This document shows, in pieces, positions 25,382 through 34,608 of a stretch of DNA of 64,000 bases. Location of the stretch: the NCBI GenBank assembly GCA_046497075.1, contig JAWOGF010000059.1, positions 10,345 to 74,344 on the forward strand, given 5' to 3'. Numbering within the stretch: the first letter of the stretch is position 1; each line of letters opens with the position of its first letter. The notes under the pieces were generated by a model. That model did not search any database and was not told the origin of the DNA. It saw only the letters and a program-made list of their open reading frames with translations. The position numbers were made by a program, and so were the translations under genes. Origin of the DNA: Saliniplasma sp046497075 (GTDB lineage Archaea; Thermoplasmatota; Thermoplasmata; Halarchaeoplasmatales; Halarchaeoplasmataceae).

Positions 25382-26200
25382 CTATTGCTCATTTTCCGGA
25401 AGGTAGAGTTCACATGTTTCATACTGAAATCTACTTCCGTTTCCTAAAACATGAACTCCGATCCCACTAACTGACATATTGTCACCGAGTTCTAGTTCTG
25501 GAACATTGCTTTTTGTTAGATGTCTGCCTTCTATAGCAACTACGTTACCGCTCCCGATGACTTCGAATTCCATTTTATCAAAATCCCAAACTGCACCAGT
25601 TCTTTCACCTAATCCGATACCCAAAAAGGCGGGATTTTCACTTACCACTTGTATCAAACGTGGAAAACGTCCTCTCTCTGCGAAGTGAGTATCTATGAAT
25701 ACTTCTTCTATAAACCCCAAACCCTTGATCAGGTCGACTTCACCTTTGTAAAAATGTCGTTTGATGGTCCCCTCGAATATCATGGTCTCAGTAAGACATA
25801 CCGCACCTGCACTCGTTCCACCTACCAGGGCACCCTGATGAAACTTTTCTTTGATCTTCTCAACCATCTCTGTACCTTGTAAAAGGTCAGTTATCCTGAG
25901 CTGATTGCCACCGGTTATAAAGAAGGAATGTGCCCTATCTAAATCTTCGAGAACCTTTTCAGAATTGGCTTCACTTCTACTTTTAGGGTTTAAAACAACC
26001 GTGTTGGCCCCAATATCATTGAAAAGACGTGAATAAATCTCCCCACTTCTGTCCGGTTCACCGCTTGGTGTAGGTATTATACCGATGGTGGGCTGTCCGT
26101 CAGATATGATCTGGGAGATGTTAAAAAATTCTTTGAACAGTGGTTCAGTGGGTGAGATACTAACATTCCCTCCCATCGTTATTATCTTTCCAACTCCCAT
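25382..26200 (-). CDS. Cyanophycinase-like peptidase (family S51)
   Basis: This 272-residue protein has the S51 nucleophile loop GGTSAGAVCL with the catalytic Ser, preceded by FFITGGNQLRI. The downstream GLGFIEEVFIDTHFAERGR and GIGLGERTGAV blocks are also present. Cyanophycinases cleave beta-Asp-Arg polymers, while related S51 enzymes are alpha-aspartyl dipeptidases. No cyanophycin synthetase is nearby, so the substrate is open. The ATG at 26200 has GTGAT just upstream and is preferred over a GTG at 26209. Confidence 0.85.
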   Translation of the reverse strand: MGVGKIITMGGNVSISPTEPLFKEFFNISQIISDGQPTIGIIPTPSGEPDRSGEIYSRLFNDIGANTVVLNPKSRSEANSEKVLEDLDRAHSFFITGGNQLRITDLLQGTEMVEKIKEKFHQGALVGGTSAGAVCLTETMIFEGTIKRHFYKGEVDLIKGLGFIEEVFIDTHFAERGRFPRLIQVVSENPAFLGIGLGERTGAVWDFDKMEFEVIGSGNVVAIEGRHLTKSNVPELELGDNMSVSGIGVHVLGNGSRFQYETCELYLPENEQ

Positions 26201-26249
26201 TTGAATCACTCTACACTCTATACCGATATTTATTAAGCTATAATTAATA

Positions 26250-26582
26250 TTATGGTATTTTATCTTGTATGATGATCACATCTTCAAGGTAGTCCCTCTT
26301 TGTTTTTTCTCCATCGGTCCTTATGAATTTCTCTCCCTCGACTTCGACCAATGATACTTTCTTATCAACCTGGAAGTCGAATTGGTCATCATCCGGTGAG
26401 ATCAAGGTTGCGTAGAAACATCCGTCTTCCAACTTCTTCAAAAGGTTATCTCTCTCTTCCGGGTAGGGATAGCCTACAGCATGATCATCCATGTGTTCAT
26501 GGGTCCTGACCTTCTCGAAGAGTTGATCTTTTTTATCGTATTTTACAGCGGTTATCAAGTAATCGATCTTATCTATATCCAT
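26250..26582 (-). CDS. DUF3892-like small protein
   Basis: This 110-residue acidic protein begins MDIDKIDYLITAVKYD and has a C-terminal strand-rich part ending in DYLEDVIIIQDKIP. The layout resembles DUF3892 proteins, but I am unsure. It starts just after the GIY-YIG stop and is probably co-transcribed with it and the pyrrolidone carboxyl peptidase gene. Confidence 0.5.
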   Translation of the reverse strand: MDIDKIDYLITAVKYDKKDQLFEKVRTHEHMDDHAVGYPYPEERDNLLKKLEDGCFYATLISPDDDQFDFQVDKKVSLVEVEGEKFIRTDGEKTKRDYLEDVIIIQDKIP

Positions 26583-26585
26583 CAA

Positions 26586-26840
26586 TCAAACACATCCATT
26601 TTTCTTTACGAAGTCCTCTTTCTTGCTTTTACTCCACCTTTTGATCTCAGCTTCTCTTTTTAAAGCCTCACTCATGGTTTCACGTTCTTCTGAGTGAACG
26701 AGTTTTACCGGTGTCCTTCCCCTTACGTATTTACTGCCCCGCCCATCTTCGTGTTCTTCTATCCTTCTTTGGATATCTTTAGTGATACCTGTGTAAAGGG
26801 AATCGTCTTTCAATCTTAAAATGTAAACGTACCACATCAT
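26586..26840 (-). CDS. GIY-YIG nuclease-fold protein (UPF0213 type)
   Basis: This 84-residue single-domain protein has YVYILRLKDDSLYTGITKDIQRRIEEHEDG: the GIY-YIG pair as YVY...YTG, with the conserved Arg. The later EAEIKRWSKSKKEDFV segment includes the conserved Glu. Small members of this family occur widely and are thought to act on nucleic acids. The substrate is unknown. It lies 3 bp after the pcp gene. Confidence 0.88.
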   Translation of the reverse strand: MMWYVYILRLKDDSLYTGITKDIQRRIEEHEDGRGSKYVRGRTPVKLVHSEERETMSEALKREAEIKRWSKSKKEDFVKKNGCV

Positions 26841-26843
26841 CGA

Positions 26844-27455
26844 TCACTCTAAGTTTTCAATAGTTGTTTTAACCGCTATCTCAACCGCTTTGACCGTCAA
26901 ATCCAAACACATGCTGGGTTTATCTTTATCTAAAGTCTGTTCGGGCATCATGGGTACATGGGTGAATCCAGCCTTGATGTCTAGTTCATACTTGTTGATG
27001 TGATTCAATACACCATACATCAAATGATTGCAAACGAAGGTTCCAGCGGTGTTAGATATATGTGCTGGAATGCCTTCTTCTATTAATCTATCATATATTT
27101 CTCTAACAGGTAATGTAGAGAAGTAAGCTGTTTCACCTTCTTCATCTATAAGTTCATCTTTCGGCTGCTGCTCATCATTGTCAGGAATCCTTGCATCGTT
27201 AACATTGATACCAACTCTCTCAACAGATATCTTCTTCCTTTGTGACATACCCAAACTGATAACTGCTTCTGGATGGATCTCTTCGATCTTCTCAACAGTT
27301 TTTTCTATGGACCGATAATAAACCGTAGGAACATTTAGAGTTTCAATCTTATATCCATGGAATTCCATGCCTTCGATCATCTCTAAAACTCTGCAGGCAG
27401 GATTATCGTCGTTCTTACCATAAGGTTCGAACCCGGTGACTAAGATGTTCTTCAT
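26844..27455 (-). CDS. pcp: Pyrrolidone-carboxylate peptidase
   Basis: This 203-residue C15 cysteine peptidase removes N-terminal pyroglutamate. It has the N-terminal TGFEPYGKNDDNPA, the catalytic Glu region SVERVGINVNDARIPDN, the Cys in NTAGTFVCNHLMY and the His in GFTHVPMMPEQ. All three catalytic residues are present. The ATG at 27455 is preceded by GTGATA. It leads a three-gene minus-strand run with the GIY-YIG and DUF3892-like genes. Confidence 0.93.
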   Translation of the reverse strand: MKNILVTGFEPYGKNDDNPACRVLEMIEGMEFHGYKIETLNVPTVYYRSIEKTVEKIEEIHPEAVISLGMSQRKKISVERVGINVNDARIPDNDEQQPKDELIDEEGETAYFSTLPVREIYDRLIEEGIPAHISNTAGTFVCNHLMYGVLNHINKYELDIKAGFTHVPMMPEQTLDKDKPSMCLDLTVKAVEIAVKTTIENLE

Positions 27456-27525
27456 AGTTATCACATAGATATACTCATTATATATAAAACATGTAATTAG
27501 TCTTTCCTCGTTTATTGATTCAGAA

Positions 27526-27798
27526 TTAACAAAGTATCCTTCTGATATCTTCTAGTTCTTCTTCTACCCTTTCTAAAACCTCTTCTTCATCCCTGATATC
27601 GATATCCGGACATTCTTCGGAAAATATTTCAACAAGTTCCTGAGGTTCGTGTTCATCGATGGTGTTCAGTATCTTTCTCTTAAAAAGTAGTGCAGTAAGT
27701 TTGTGCTTTTCAATCAGGTCACAGATAGAACTTTGACCTTCGACCCATCTATCGTAATCTTCCTGATCAAGTTTTCCTAAAAACTTTGAGATATCCAT
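27526..27798 (-). CDS. Small acidic helical protein of unknown function
   Basis: This 90-residue protein is acidic and predicted mostly helical (MDISKFLGKLDQEDYDRWVE...VEEELEDIRRILC). I recognise no family. It lies between pcp and purM on the same strand, with a 60-70 bp gap on each side. Confidence 0.55.
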   Translation of the reverse strand: MDISKFLGKLDQEDYDRWVEGQSSICDLIEKHKLTALLFKRKILNTIDEHEPQELVEIFSEECPDIDIRDEEEVLERVEEELEDIRRILC

Positions 27799-27871
27799 TT
27801 GTCGTGGTTTTACTTTTACAAATACTTAAATCTTATCGAAGATTTTGAGTTCGGTTATAGATTCAACTGAA

Positions 27872-28864
27872 TCAGTATTCTAGATCTTTTCCAGTGTGGT
27901 AGACTCCTTTGCCCTCTTGTACTTCACCAACAACGTTTCCACCGAGCTCTTCAGCGACTTCTTCAGATATCTTCGAACTTACGACCAAGCAAAATCCCAT
28001 GCCCATGTTGAACGTTTGATACATCTCCTCATTGGTGACTTCGCCCTCTTCTTGTAAAAATTCGAATATCGGTTGAGGTTCAAGCGGATCATCTATAACG
28101 TATCTGAATTCGTCATTCATCCTTTTGACGTTCCTCAAACCTCCTCCAGTGATGTTGGCCATGGCGTTTATATCGTACTTTTTCAGTGCTTTAATTATCG
28201 GTTTAACATATATCTCAGTGGGAGTTAACAGTTCATAACCGATAACACCGAATCCCATCTCATCGTGATAGTCATATTCACTCTCATCGACTATTTTCCT
28301 AGCTAGTGTGAAACCGTTAGAATGAACTCCCGAACTTGGAAGACCTATTATATGGTCCCCTACCTCGATATCTTTCCCATCGATGATGTCCTCTTTTTTC
28401 ACGAAACCGAGGGTCGTACCGGCTATATCGAATCCTTTGATTATATCTCCTAGAGTTGCGGTTTCACCACCGATGATAGTCATGTTGGATAGTTCCGCAC
28501 CCTTTTCCAACCCCTTACCGATCTCTTCAGTCAGTACAGGATCCGCTTCTTCCACAGCTAAATAATCCACGAAGGCTATGGGTTCTGCACCCTGACAGAT
28601 AGTATCGTTAACGTTCATGGCGATGCAGTCGATACCTACGGTATCCCACTTCTCCATGATATCAGCAACCAGGAGTTTCGTCCCCACTCCATCGGTGCAT
28701 AGTGAGAGAGCGTACTCCCCAAAATCTATCAAGCCAGTAAAGTCACTTTTCAAGGGAGCTCCGATACCCTCTCTAGCAAAAAGAACACTTTTCTTCAAAG
28801 CCGAGATAGCTTCTTCTTCCTTGTCGATATCCACTCCCGCGTCCTTGTAAGATAACCCTTTCAT
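27872..28864 (-). CDS. purM: Phosphoribosylformylglycinamidine cyclo-ligase (AIR synthetase)
   Basis: This 330-residue enzyme closes the imidazole ring in purine synthesis, making AIR from FGAM with ATP. It has SYKDAGVDIDKEEEA at the N-terminus, LCTDGVGTKLLVA, DCIAMNVNDTICQGAEPIAFVDYLA, GGETATLGD, GLPSSGVHSNGFTL and ITGGGLRN. All are AIRS family blocks. Length is normal. It is divergent from the UbiD-family gene. Confidence 0.95.
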   Translation of the reverse strand: MKGLSYKDAGVDIDKEEEAISALKKSVLFAREGIGAPLKSDFTGLIDFGEYALSLCTDGVGTKLLVADIMEKWDTVGIDCIAMNVNDTICQGAEPIAFVDYLAVEEADPVLTEEIGKGLEKGAELSNMTIIGGETATLGDIIKGFDIAGTTLGFVKKEDIIDGKDIEVGDHIIGLPSSGVHSNGFTLARKIVDESEYDYHDEMGFGVIGYELLTPTEIYVKPIIKALKKYDINAMANITGGGLRNVKRMNDEFRYVIDDPLEPQPIFEFLQEEGEVTNEEMYQTFNMGMGFCLVVSSKISEEVAEELGGNVVGEVQEGKGVYHTGKDLEY

Positions 28865-28931
28865 GGTTGCCTATTGTGGAACTTTATTAATTATTTTTGT
28901 AAAGACTTAGATAAGAGTAAATTTAATAGTT

Positions 28932-30242
28932 ATGAGTGTTGTAGAGGAATCAGAATATCGAAGAGTAAAAGGAGTGAGAACATTGTCTTTCAGTAGTTTT
29001 GTCAACAAATTCGAGAAAAGGATCGTTGAAGAAGAAGTATCTTACGAGATGGATGTCACCAAAGAGGCTTTAAAAGATCTAGAAGAACCGGTTTATTTCC
29101 CCAATTTCCCAGGAGGTGCTCTTATGATAAACCTATGGGGCACTCGTGAAAGGGTTGGGAAGGCTTTGAATGTAGATAGGTCACAAATCGTAGATCTGTT
29201 GGCTCAAGCAGTTGAAAAACCTGAACCCGTAGAGATATTAGACGATGCACCGATATTGGATAACGTTGTAACGGATTTCGATCTTAGAGATCTTCCTATC
29301 CCAAAATACTACCCCGGAGATGGTGGTAGGTATATCACCTCTGGCGTAGTTTTCTCAGAGTACGATGGGGATAGGAATTTATCGTTCCACAGGATGATGC
29401 TCACAGGTAAAGATACCTTCACAATCAGACTCGTACCCAGACATCTAAATAAGATGTATGAGAAAGCCAAAGAGAACGGTGAAGAGTTGAAGATCTCGAT
29501 CGCCATCGGTCTCTGCCCTTCGATACTTCTAGCCGGCGCTACCTCTGTAGATTATCATGTAGGTGAGTTCGAGATCGCCTCTGCTCTACGTAAAAAAGGT
29601 AGGGGTGAAAGAGTTCAGGCTGTAAAGTTAGAGGATGGAGCACTAGTACCCGCCTACACCGAATACATCTTCCAAGGTCGGATAACACATGAAGAAGGTG
29701 ACGAAGGTCCCTTCGTTGATATAACTGGTACCTACGATAAAGTTAGAAAGCAGCCGGTTGTCAAAATAGATACAATTTATCACAAAGACGATCCGATCTT
29801 CCATGCACTACTACCTGGAGGATATGAACATTTCCTACTCATGGGACTACCAAGGGAGTCCGTCATGAAAAGCGAGGTCGGAAAGATCACTGACGTCAAG
29901 GACGTTCGCTTAACAGAAGGGGGATGCAGTTGGCTGCACGGGATTATATCCGTCAATAAAAGTAGTGATAACGAAGTCAAAGAAGCTATAAAAAAGGCCT
30001 TCGAAGCACATACGTCTATGAAAAAAGTGATAATAGTCGATGACGACATCGATATATTCGATGATCGGGAAGTGGAATGGGCCGTAGCTACTCGATTCCA
30101 ACCGCACAAAGATTTAGTGATCTTAGAAGATCAAAAGGGAAGTTCACTAGATCCGAGTGCCCCTAATTTGACTTCCAAATGGGGTTTAGACGCAACAAAA
30201 CCATGGGATGGAGAAGAGTTCACAAAAGCAAAAGTCGAGTGA
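28932..30242 (+). CDS. UbiD-family decarboxylase
   Basis: This 436-residue protein matches the UbiD family, prenylated-FMN-dependent (de)carboxylases. It has YFPNFPGGALMINLWGTRERV, LPIPKYYPGDGGRYITSGVVFS, NLSFHRMMLTGKDTFTIRLVPRHLN, and the conserved Glu/Arg neighbourhood near EIASALRKK. No ubiX flavin prenyltransferase is visible in the window. The substrate is unknown. In archaea such enzymes may act in menaquinone or mevalonate-type pathways. The M48 peptidase gene follows after 6 bp. Confidence 0.9.
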   Translation: MSVVEESEYRRVKGVRTLSFSSFVNKFEKRIVEEEVSYEMDVTKEALKDLEEPVYFPNFPGGALMINLWGTRERVGKALNVDRSQIVDLLAQAVEKPEPVEILDDAPILDNVVTDFDLRDLPIPKYYPGDGGRYITSGVVFSEYDGDRNLSFHRMMLTGKDTFTIRLVPRHLNKMYEKAKENGEELKISIAIGLCPSILLAGATSVDYHVGEFEIASALRKKGRGERVQAVKLEDGALVPAYTEYIFQGRITHEEGDEGPFVDITGTYDKVRKQPVVKIDTIYHKDDPIFHALLPGGYEHFLLMGLPRESVMKSEVGKITDVKDVRLTEGGCSWLHGIISVNKSSDNEVKEAIKKAFEAHTSMKKVIIVDDDIDIFDDREVEWAVATRFQPHKDLVILEDQKGSSLDPSAPNLTSKWGLDATKPWDGEEFTKAKVE

Positions 30243-30248
30243 AAGTAA

Positions 30249-31391
30249 ATGAATGAAGTCGTGTACCCCTATAAATTCGATAAAGAGAAACGGAAAAAAG
30301 CAAGGCTTTACTCGAAGCAAAAATTCTACACAGGATTCGTTCAGGGAACTATTTTGACATTAACCACCTTGATCATCCTATATTTCACTGGATTAAGTGA
30401 GATCATGGAAATCCTGGCTTTTAACGTACTTTCATACCTACCTTTGAACAATTATTGGATAGGCGGTGCTATCTTTGTGCTTTTCTTCACAGGTGTAATC
30501 TATCTGATCGGTTTACCTGTATCCTATTACTCCGGTTTTGTTCTAGAACACAGGTATGGACTTAGTAATCAGTCTAAAAAAGATTGGATAAAGGATCAAG
30601 TCAAGGCATTTTTGATAATGCAGCTGCTAGGCATACCGTTAATTCTAGGCATATTTTACTTAGGTCAGAATTACACTGAACTTTGGTGGTTATATGCAGG
30701 TATCATTTATTTTGTGATACTCGGTGTACTCTCGAACACGTCTCATTTGATTTTTCTTCCATTATTTTACGAGCTGAGTGAAGTAAAAGATGAAGAATTG
30801 AGTCGCAGATTGACTGAGATCGCCGAGGCAAATGGTGTTGATGAAGTTGAAAAAGTTATGGAGGTCAAAGCGGGCAAGAAAACAGAGAAAGCGAACGCGG
30901 GGTTCGCTGGCATGGGTAAGACCAAAAGGATTTTTCTGTTCGACACTTTACTTGAAAATTTTCATGAAGAGGAGATAGAAACAGTAGTTGCTCACGAGAT
31001 GGGACACTATGTGAATAAAGATATAGTCCGTTCTATTTTGATACAGGGTTTCATGATATTTCCGATGTTTTATCTAACTGGTATAATCTTTAATACTTTT
31101 ACATCCTTCGAGAATTTTTACGCACTACCATTATTTTTGTTGATAATCTATGGACTTTATAGTCTTGTTGACCCTTTCCTCTTGGCATACAGCAGATCGA
31201 GAGAAAGAAAAGCTGATGAGTTCGCTTTATCTGTCGTAAGCGATTCTAATGCCGCAGTATCTGCTTTTAAAAGATTGTCAGATATAGATTTAGCAGAGTT
31301 GAATCCCAGTAAAGCTGTTGAACTACTCTTTTATTCTCATCCAACTCCTATCCAACGGATACGAAAAGCTAGGGAGTATGAAAATAGATAA
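30249..31391 (+). CDS. M48-family zinc metallopeptidase (Ste24-like)
   Basis: This 380-residue membrane peptidase has the zinc motif HEMGH near 254-258 and a third ligand Glu in SRERKADEFAL. There are about six to seven hydrophobic segments, including four before the active site. The KDWIKDQVKAF region and this topology resemble Ste24/CAAX protease 1 more than HtpX. The active site would face the cytoplasm or membrane interior. It forms an operon with the UbiD-family gene and converges on the 7-TM protein. Confidence 0.88.
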   Translation: MNEVVYPYKFDKEKRKKARLYSKQKFYTGFVQGTILTLTTLIILYFTGLSEIMEILAFNVLSYLPLNNYWIGGAIFVLFFTGVIYLIGLPVSYYSGFVLEHRYGLSNQSKKDWIKDQVKAFLIMQLLGIPLILGIFYLGQNYTELWWLYAGIIYFVILGVLSNTSHLIFLPLFYELSEVKDEELSRRLTEIAEANGVDEVEKVMEVKAGKKTEKANAGFAGMGKTKRIFLFDTLLENFHEEEIETVVAHEMGHYVNKDIVRSILIQGFMIFPMFYLTGIIFNTFTSFENFYALPLFLLIIYGLYSLVDPFLLAYSRSRERKADEFALSVVSDSNAAVSAFKRLSDIDLAELNPSKAVELLFYSHPTPIQRIRKAREYENR

Positions 31392-31395
31392 GTTG

Positions 31396-32160
31396 TCACA
31401 TCTTTTCTAAAAGTTTTATGTGTTCTTTTCTTTGATGGAAAGCACCATAACCCGCTAGGATCATACCAACATACCAAAACAGTCTGATAGGGGACCCCGG
31501 GTACATCAAACTATAAGCAGATGCTAAGGGGTGAAAGATGTCTCCCATACTTATGAAAAGTAAGCCCAGAGCAACGAAGTACCATCCCCGTGTTTTGATA
31601 GTCTGGATCAAGATGATTGCTAGTAAAAGGGCGAATATCTCTGTAAATGCGAAAATTGGGTAAGGATTAGATAGATAGTTAAAGCCCTCTTCCAAGGCAG
31701 GTATTAAAGAAGAGACGAGGGTGAGCAAGGCCCATCCGGTGAAAAGAATTGCTGTAGTTGTCTTCTGGCTAAGATCGAAATCTGGTCCCGTGTACCATAC
31801 CTTAAAGATCAGACCGAACGTCAAAACAGGTATGGAAATGAACCGTAATACAAAATATGTTTTAGCGTATCCAAAACTGTTAGCTAGATTAGATATCAAT
31901 ACTATTAGCATGGCAAAGAAGAGGAAGGCCCACGCTTTACCTTCTATACTTTTCCATCCATAGAGTTTATAGGTAAATAAGAAGGACAACAATGCGACTA
32001 GAACCGATATAGATCCAACCATCGAATCTAAAAAAAGGCCATAGTCAAAAAAAGGTACCAAACCGAACAATAACATAAATAAAGCTATCAATGCAAAATA
32101 CATTTTTTCTATTGATCTCGGAGTCTGAAGTTTTTCAATCTCCCCGATCATTTTATCCAT
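31396..32160 (-). CDS. Seven-helix membrane protein of unknown function
   Basis: This 254-residue protein has about seven hydrophobic helices, with short loops and a charged C-terminus (HQRKEHIKLLEKM). The layout recalls the 7-TM input domains of archaeal sensor proteins, but no signalling domain follows. Its ATG overlaps the stop of the upstream 84-residue gene, so the two are translated as a pair. Confidence 0.6.
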   Translation of the reverse strand: MDKMIGEIEKLQTPRSIEKMYFALIALFMLLFGLVPFFDYGLFLDSMVGSISVLVALLSFLFTYKLYGWKSIEGKAWAFLFFAMLIVLISNLANSFGYAKTYFVLRFISIPVLTFGLIFKVWYTGPDFDLSQKTTTAILFTGWALLTLVSSLIPALEEGFNYLSNPYPIFAFTEIFALLLAIILIQTIKTRGWYFVALGLLFISMGDIFHPLASAYSLMYPGSPIRLFWYVGMILAGYGAFHQRKEHIKLLEKM

Positions 32161-32407
32161 TTTTTCCCTCCAAATTATCTAACTTTTTAAAGGTCTTTTC
32201 CCTCCACTTTCGCGCCTTTTTTTTACTAACGAAATCATGCAAGGCAGGTTCGATATGGTTCCTTATCGCCTTTTTCATTTCCTTTTTTGATACGGAATCG
32301 GGGATCGCACCTTCATTTTTAATTGCCTTCTTTGTCATTCCTAAGGATAGGATATTACCAACAAAGTTTAGTTCTTCAACGACTGTTTCGAAAATCTTGT
32401 TTCCCAT
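32153..32407 (-). CDS. Small basic protein coupled to a 7-TM protein
   Basis: This 84-residue Lys-rich protein (MGNKIFETVV...) has no membrane segment. Its middle is SKKEMKKAIRNHIEPALHDFVSKKKARKWREKTFKKLDNLEGKNG. The ATG at 32407 is preferred over a GTG 3 bp upstream. It overlaps the next gene by 8 bp, suggesting a two-component unit with the membrane protein. I recognise no family. Confidence 0.55.
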   Translation of the reverse strand: MGNKIFETVVEELNFVGNILSLGMTKKAIKNEGAIPDSVSKKEMKKAIRNHIEPALHDFVSKKKARKWREKTFKKLDNLEGKNG

Positions 32408-32568
32408 CACTTACACCTGGATTTAGAAATTTCTCTCATTGTATAGATAAGCAATAATCTATAAATAATTTTCTTTTTCCAAAAAATTTGTGAATATATT
32501 GGTAAATTTTAATGAAGATAGATGCGAAAATGATATATAATGTTTACAAATAGGATTGTATACCTATT

Positions 32569-32695
32569 CCCGACTTAGCTCAGTTTGGCTAGAGCGGGTG
32601 ACTGTAGTTATATTTTACATCTGGGTCGAATTTAGACCCATTCACCCGTAATAGCGGAAATCACCAGGTCCCCGGTTCAAATCCGGGAGTCGGGA
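32569..32695 (+). tRNA. tRNA-Tyr (GTA) with a 52-nt intron
   Basis: CCCGACT pairs with AGTCGGG, with discriminator A. The T arm is CCCCGGTTCAAATCCGGG. The anticodon stem GGTGA/TCACC holds a loop CTGTAG...A with anticodon GTA. A TATA-like GATATATAATG lies about 30 bp upstream. The mature RNA would be 75 nt. Confidence 0.93.
32608..32659 (+). other. Archaeal tRNA intron (position 37/38)
   Basis: The intron is removed at a bulge-helix-bulge. CTGT (32602-32605) pairs with GCGG (32654-32657) as the 4-bp helix, using two G-U pairs. The 3-nt bulges are AG^T and AA^A. An internal hairpin GGGTC...GACCC caps the intron. Splicing would be by EndA. Confidence 0.8.
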
Positions 32696-32839
32696 CTTTC
32701 TTTACTTTTTAAGGATTTGAACTAAAAACATTATTTCTCACTACGAATTTATAAGACCTATTAATAACGATTATCATCCTAATTAAGGAAAAATTATTTT
32801 ATAATACATCATTAATGCCTTATAGGAAGTTGAGGAACG

Positions 32840-33202
32840 ATGGTAAAAGCAGCAATTTATAATTCGATAAAAAAACTCAGTAATCACGAGGACGTGGAGT
32901 TTTCCTTGTTGATGAGCAAGAAGGGGAAGGTTTATGTTAAAACGGGTATGTTCGGGAATATAAACATGAGGGAATTAGTAACATACACAGCTACTTTATA
33001 TGGAGCTAGCGTACAAACCAATAAAACTTTAAAAAAGAAATATCCAAAGCACGTTATAATAGCGGATCCAGATGGTCATATGATTCTGATGACTGTAGAT
33101 AAAAATCATGTCATTGTAGTTAGGACTACATCAGCTGACAATCTTGATGAGATGATGGATAAGGTAGAAAGTTCTAGATGGACCATATTAACTGAACTTT
33201 AG
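32840..33202 (+). CDS. Roadblock/LC7-domain protein
   Basis: This 120-residue protein has the alternating strand-helix pattern of the Roadblock/LC7 fold: EFSLLMSKKGKVYVKTG, then HVIIADPDGHMILMTVDKNHVIVVRTTS. These proteins regulate or scaffold small GTPases, as MglB does for MglA. The Rab-like GTPase at 14509 is a possible partner, though about 18 kb away. GAGG precedes the ATG. The 3' end overlaps the convergent transglutaminase-like gene by 15 bp. Confidence 0.72.
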   Translation: MVKAAIYNSIKKLSNHEDVEFSLLMSKKGKVYVKTGMFGNINMRELVTYTATLYGASVQTNKTLKKKYPKHVIIADPDGHMILMTVDKNHVIVVRTTSADNLDEMMDKVESSRWTILTEL

Positions 33203-34558
33203 GTCTTTTCTTATTTTATATATGGATATAGAGATGAATACTGCGGGTATAACCATTATCCATGTGAATCCGGGTATTAGTTCCCCGTCACCCAATACTA
33301 CCTGTCCCTCAGTTTCCATATCCGTATTTTTAAAATCCTCGGAGATAGATACTCTTGCTCCGGAAGTATAATTAAAGAAATGATAATAATTGTCAAGATT
33401 CCCTTCTGTCCCGTTATCTACCCAGAATGTGACCCTATTGGCACCTCTAGCGAAGAACTGATCATTAACCGTGTCTATATTGATCCATCCTACAGTTCCT
33501 TTATCATCAACCGCTATTTGCCTGACCCATCCGTGACCACCCCATTGATCTCTTATCCGGTCATAGAGAACACCCAATTCTAACCACGATGGCAGATCAA
33601 CAGCCCTTGATAAAGATATGTATAAAAAAGATTGTTCATCACAATCACCCGTACCACTATCCCAGACCCATGCCGAATGCTTGGGAAGTTGATTCGAGCC
33701 CCCGATTTCGTAATCTATGTTACGGTTTATCCAATCATAGATGGCTCTAGATTTGTCGTACAAGTTATCTTCATCTTCAACGATATTTTCTGCTAAGTGT
33801 TCGATGTCAGGATGTTTTGGTTGTATCATCCAGTCGTTCTCTCCATCGTTGTCCCTATCTTCGTCTAATTGCCACTGGTTACCAGTGTAATTATCTTTTA
33901 GATCATCCGGAATATCACCCATCGAACCAATACTATCTGAATTATATCCCCAATCTATAGTTCTTGTTTCAGCTTCATAGACTATCTCTATAGATTTAGA
34001 CTCCCCTGACGATAAACTCTCACTCCAGTAGTTCCAATCCCTTCCATCTTTTTCCACGGTAGATGGATCACCATACCACTCGATATCTCGGATATACTGA
34101 ATATCATCCTCAGGTATATCTTCAGGGACCACTAACTTCATATTGTAATCAATATCTCTATTCGTGCTTATATCAAAGGTCCTTTGGATAGAGAAACGGG
34201 CTTTTTCTGGATAAACGGGCCCGCCCCAGGCATCTTGTATCTCGCTGAATAAAGGAGTGAATGATAAAGTGATCAAAAGTCCCGCTATGATCAATACAAC
34301 TATACCTTTCTTCCAGCTACCTTTTTTTATCCTACTGGTTCTCGAATATGTTGTATCATCGGTTACATCCGTTTGATTCCTATGGTCATCTTGGCTAATA
34401 TTCCTTTTATTTGATTTCGGTTCTTGATCCCAACCGAATCTCTCATTATCTCGGTCTGAGGTATAACCATTACCATTATGATCATCGTCAATGTAGTTAT
34501 ATCCATCCGATTCATCATGATTATTGGTTCTATAGTCATCACTATTTTTTTTAACCAT
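33188..34558 (-). CDS. Exported transglutaminase-like protein with PGF-type C-terminal anchor
   Basis: This protein of about 456 residues has a hydrophilic Asp/Asn-rich N-terminus, then a membrane segment (GIVVLIIAGLLITLSF). The ectodomain carries the transglutaminase-like triad: Cys in GDCDEQSFLYISL, His in GGHGWVRQ and Asp in INIDTVND. The end is IPGFTWIMVIPAVFISISIYKIRK, a PGF motif, hydrophobic helix and basic tail as in archaeosortase substrates. A TATAAATA lies about 30 bp before the ATG at 34558. An ATG at 34576 is too close to that box. Confidence 0.78.
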   Translation of the reverse strand: MVKKNSDDYRTNNHDESDGYNYIDDDHNGNGYTSDRDNERFGWDQEPKSNKRNISQDDHRNQTDVTDDTTYSRTSRIKKGSWKKGIVVLIIAGLLITLSFTPLFSEIQDAWGGPVYPEKARFSIQRTFDISTNRDIDYNMKLVVPEDIPEDDIQYIRDIEWYGDPSTVEKDGRDWNYWSESLSSGESKSIEIVYEAETRTIDWGYNSDSIGSMGDIPDDLKDNYTGNQWQLDEDRDNDGENDWMIQPKHPDIEHLAENIVEDEDNLYDKSRAIYDWINRNIDYEIGGSNQLPKHSAWVWDSGTGDCDEQSFLYISLSRAVDLPSWLELGVLYDRIRDQWGGHGWVRQIAVDDKGTVGWINIDTVNDQFFARGANRVTFWVDNGTEGNLDNYYHFFNYTSGARVSISEDFKNTDMETEGQVVLGDGELIPGFTWIMVIPAVFISISIYKIRKDLKFS

Positions 34559-34608
34559 TCTAAGATTAAAAACCATAAAGTTTGTATTTATAGTTTATTC
34601 AAATTCAA

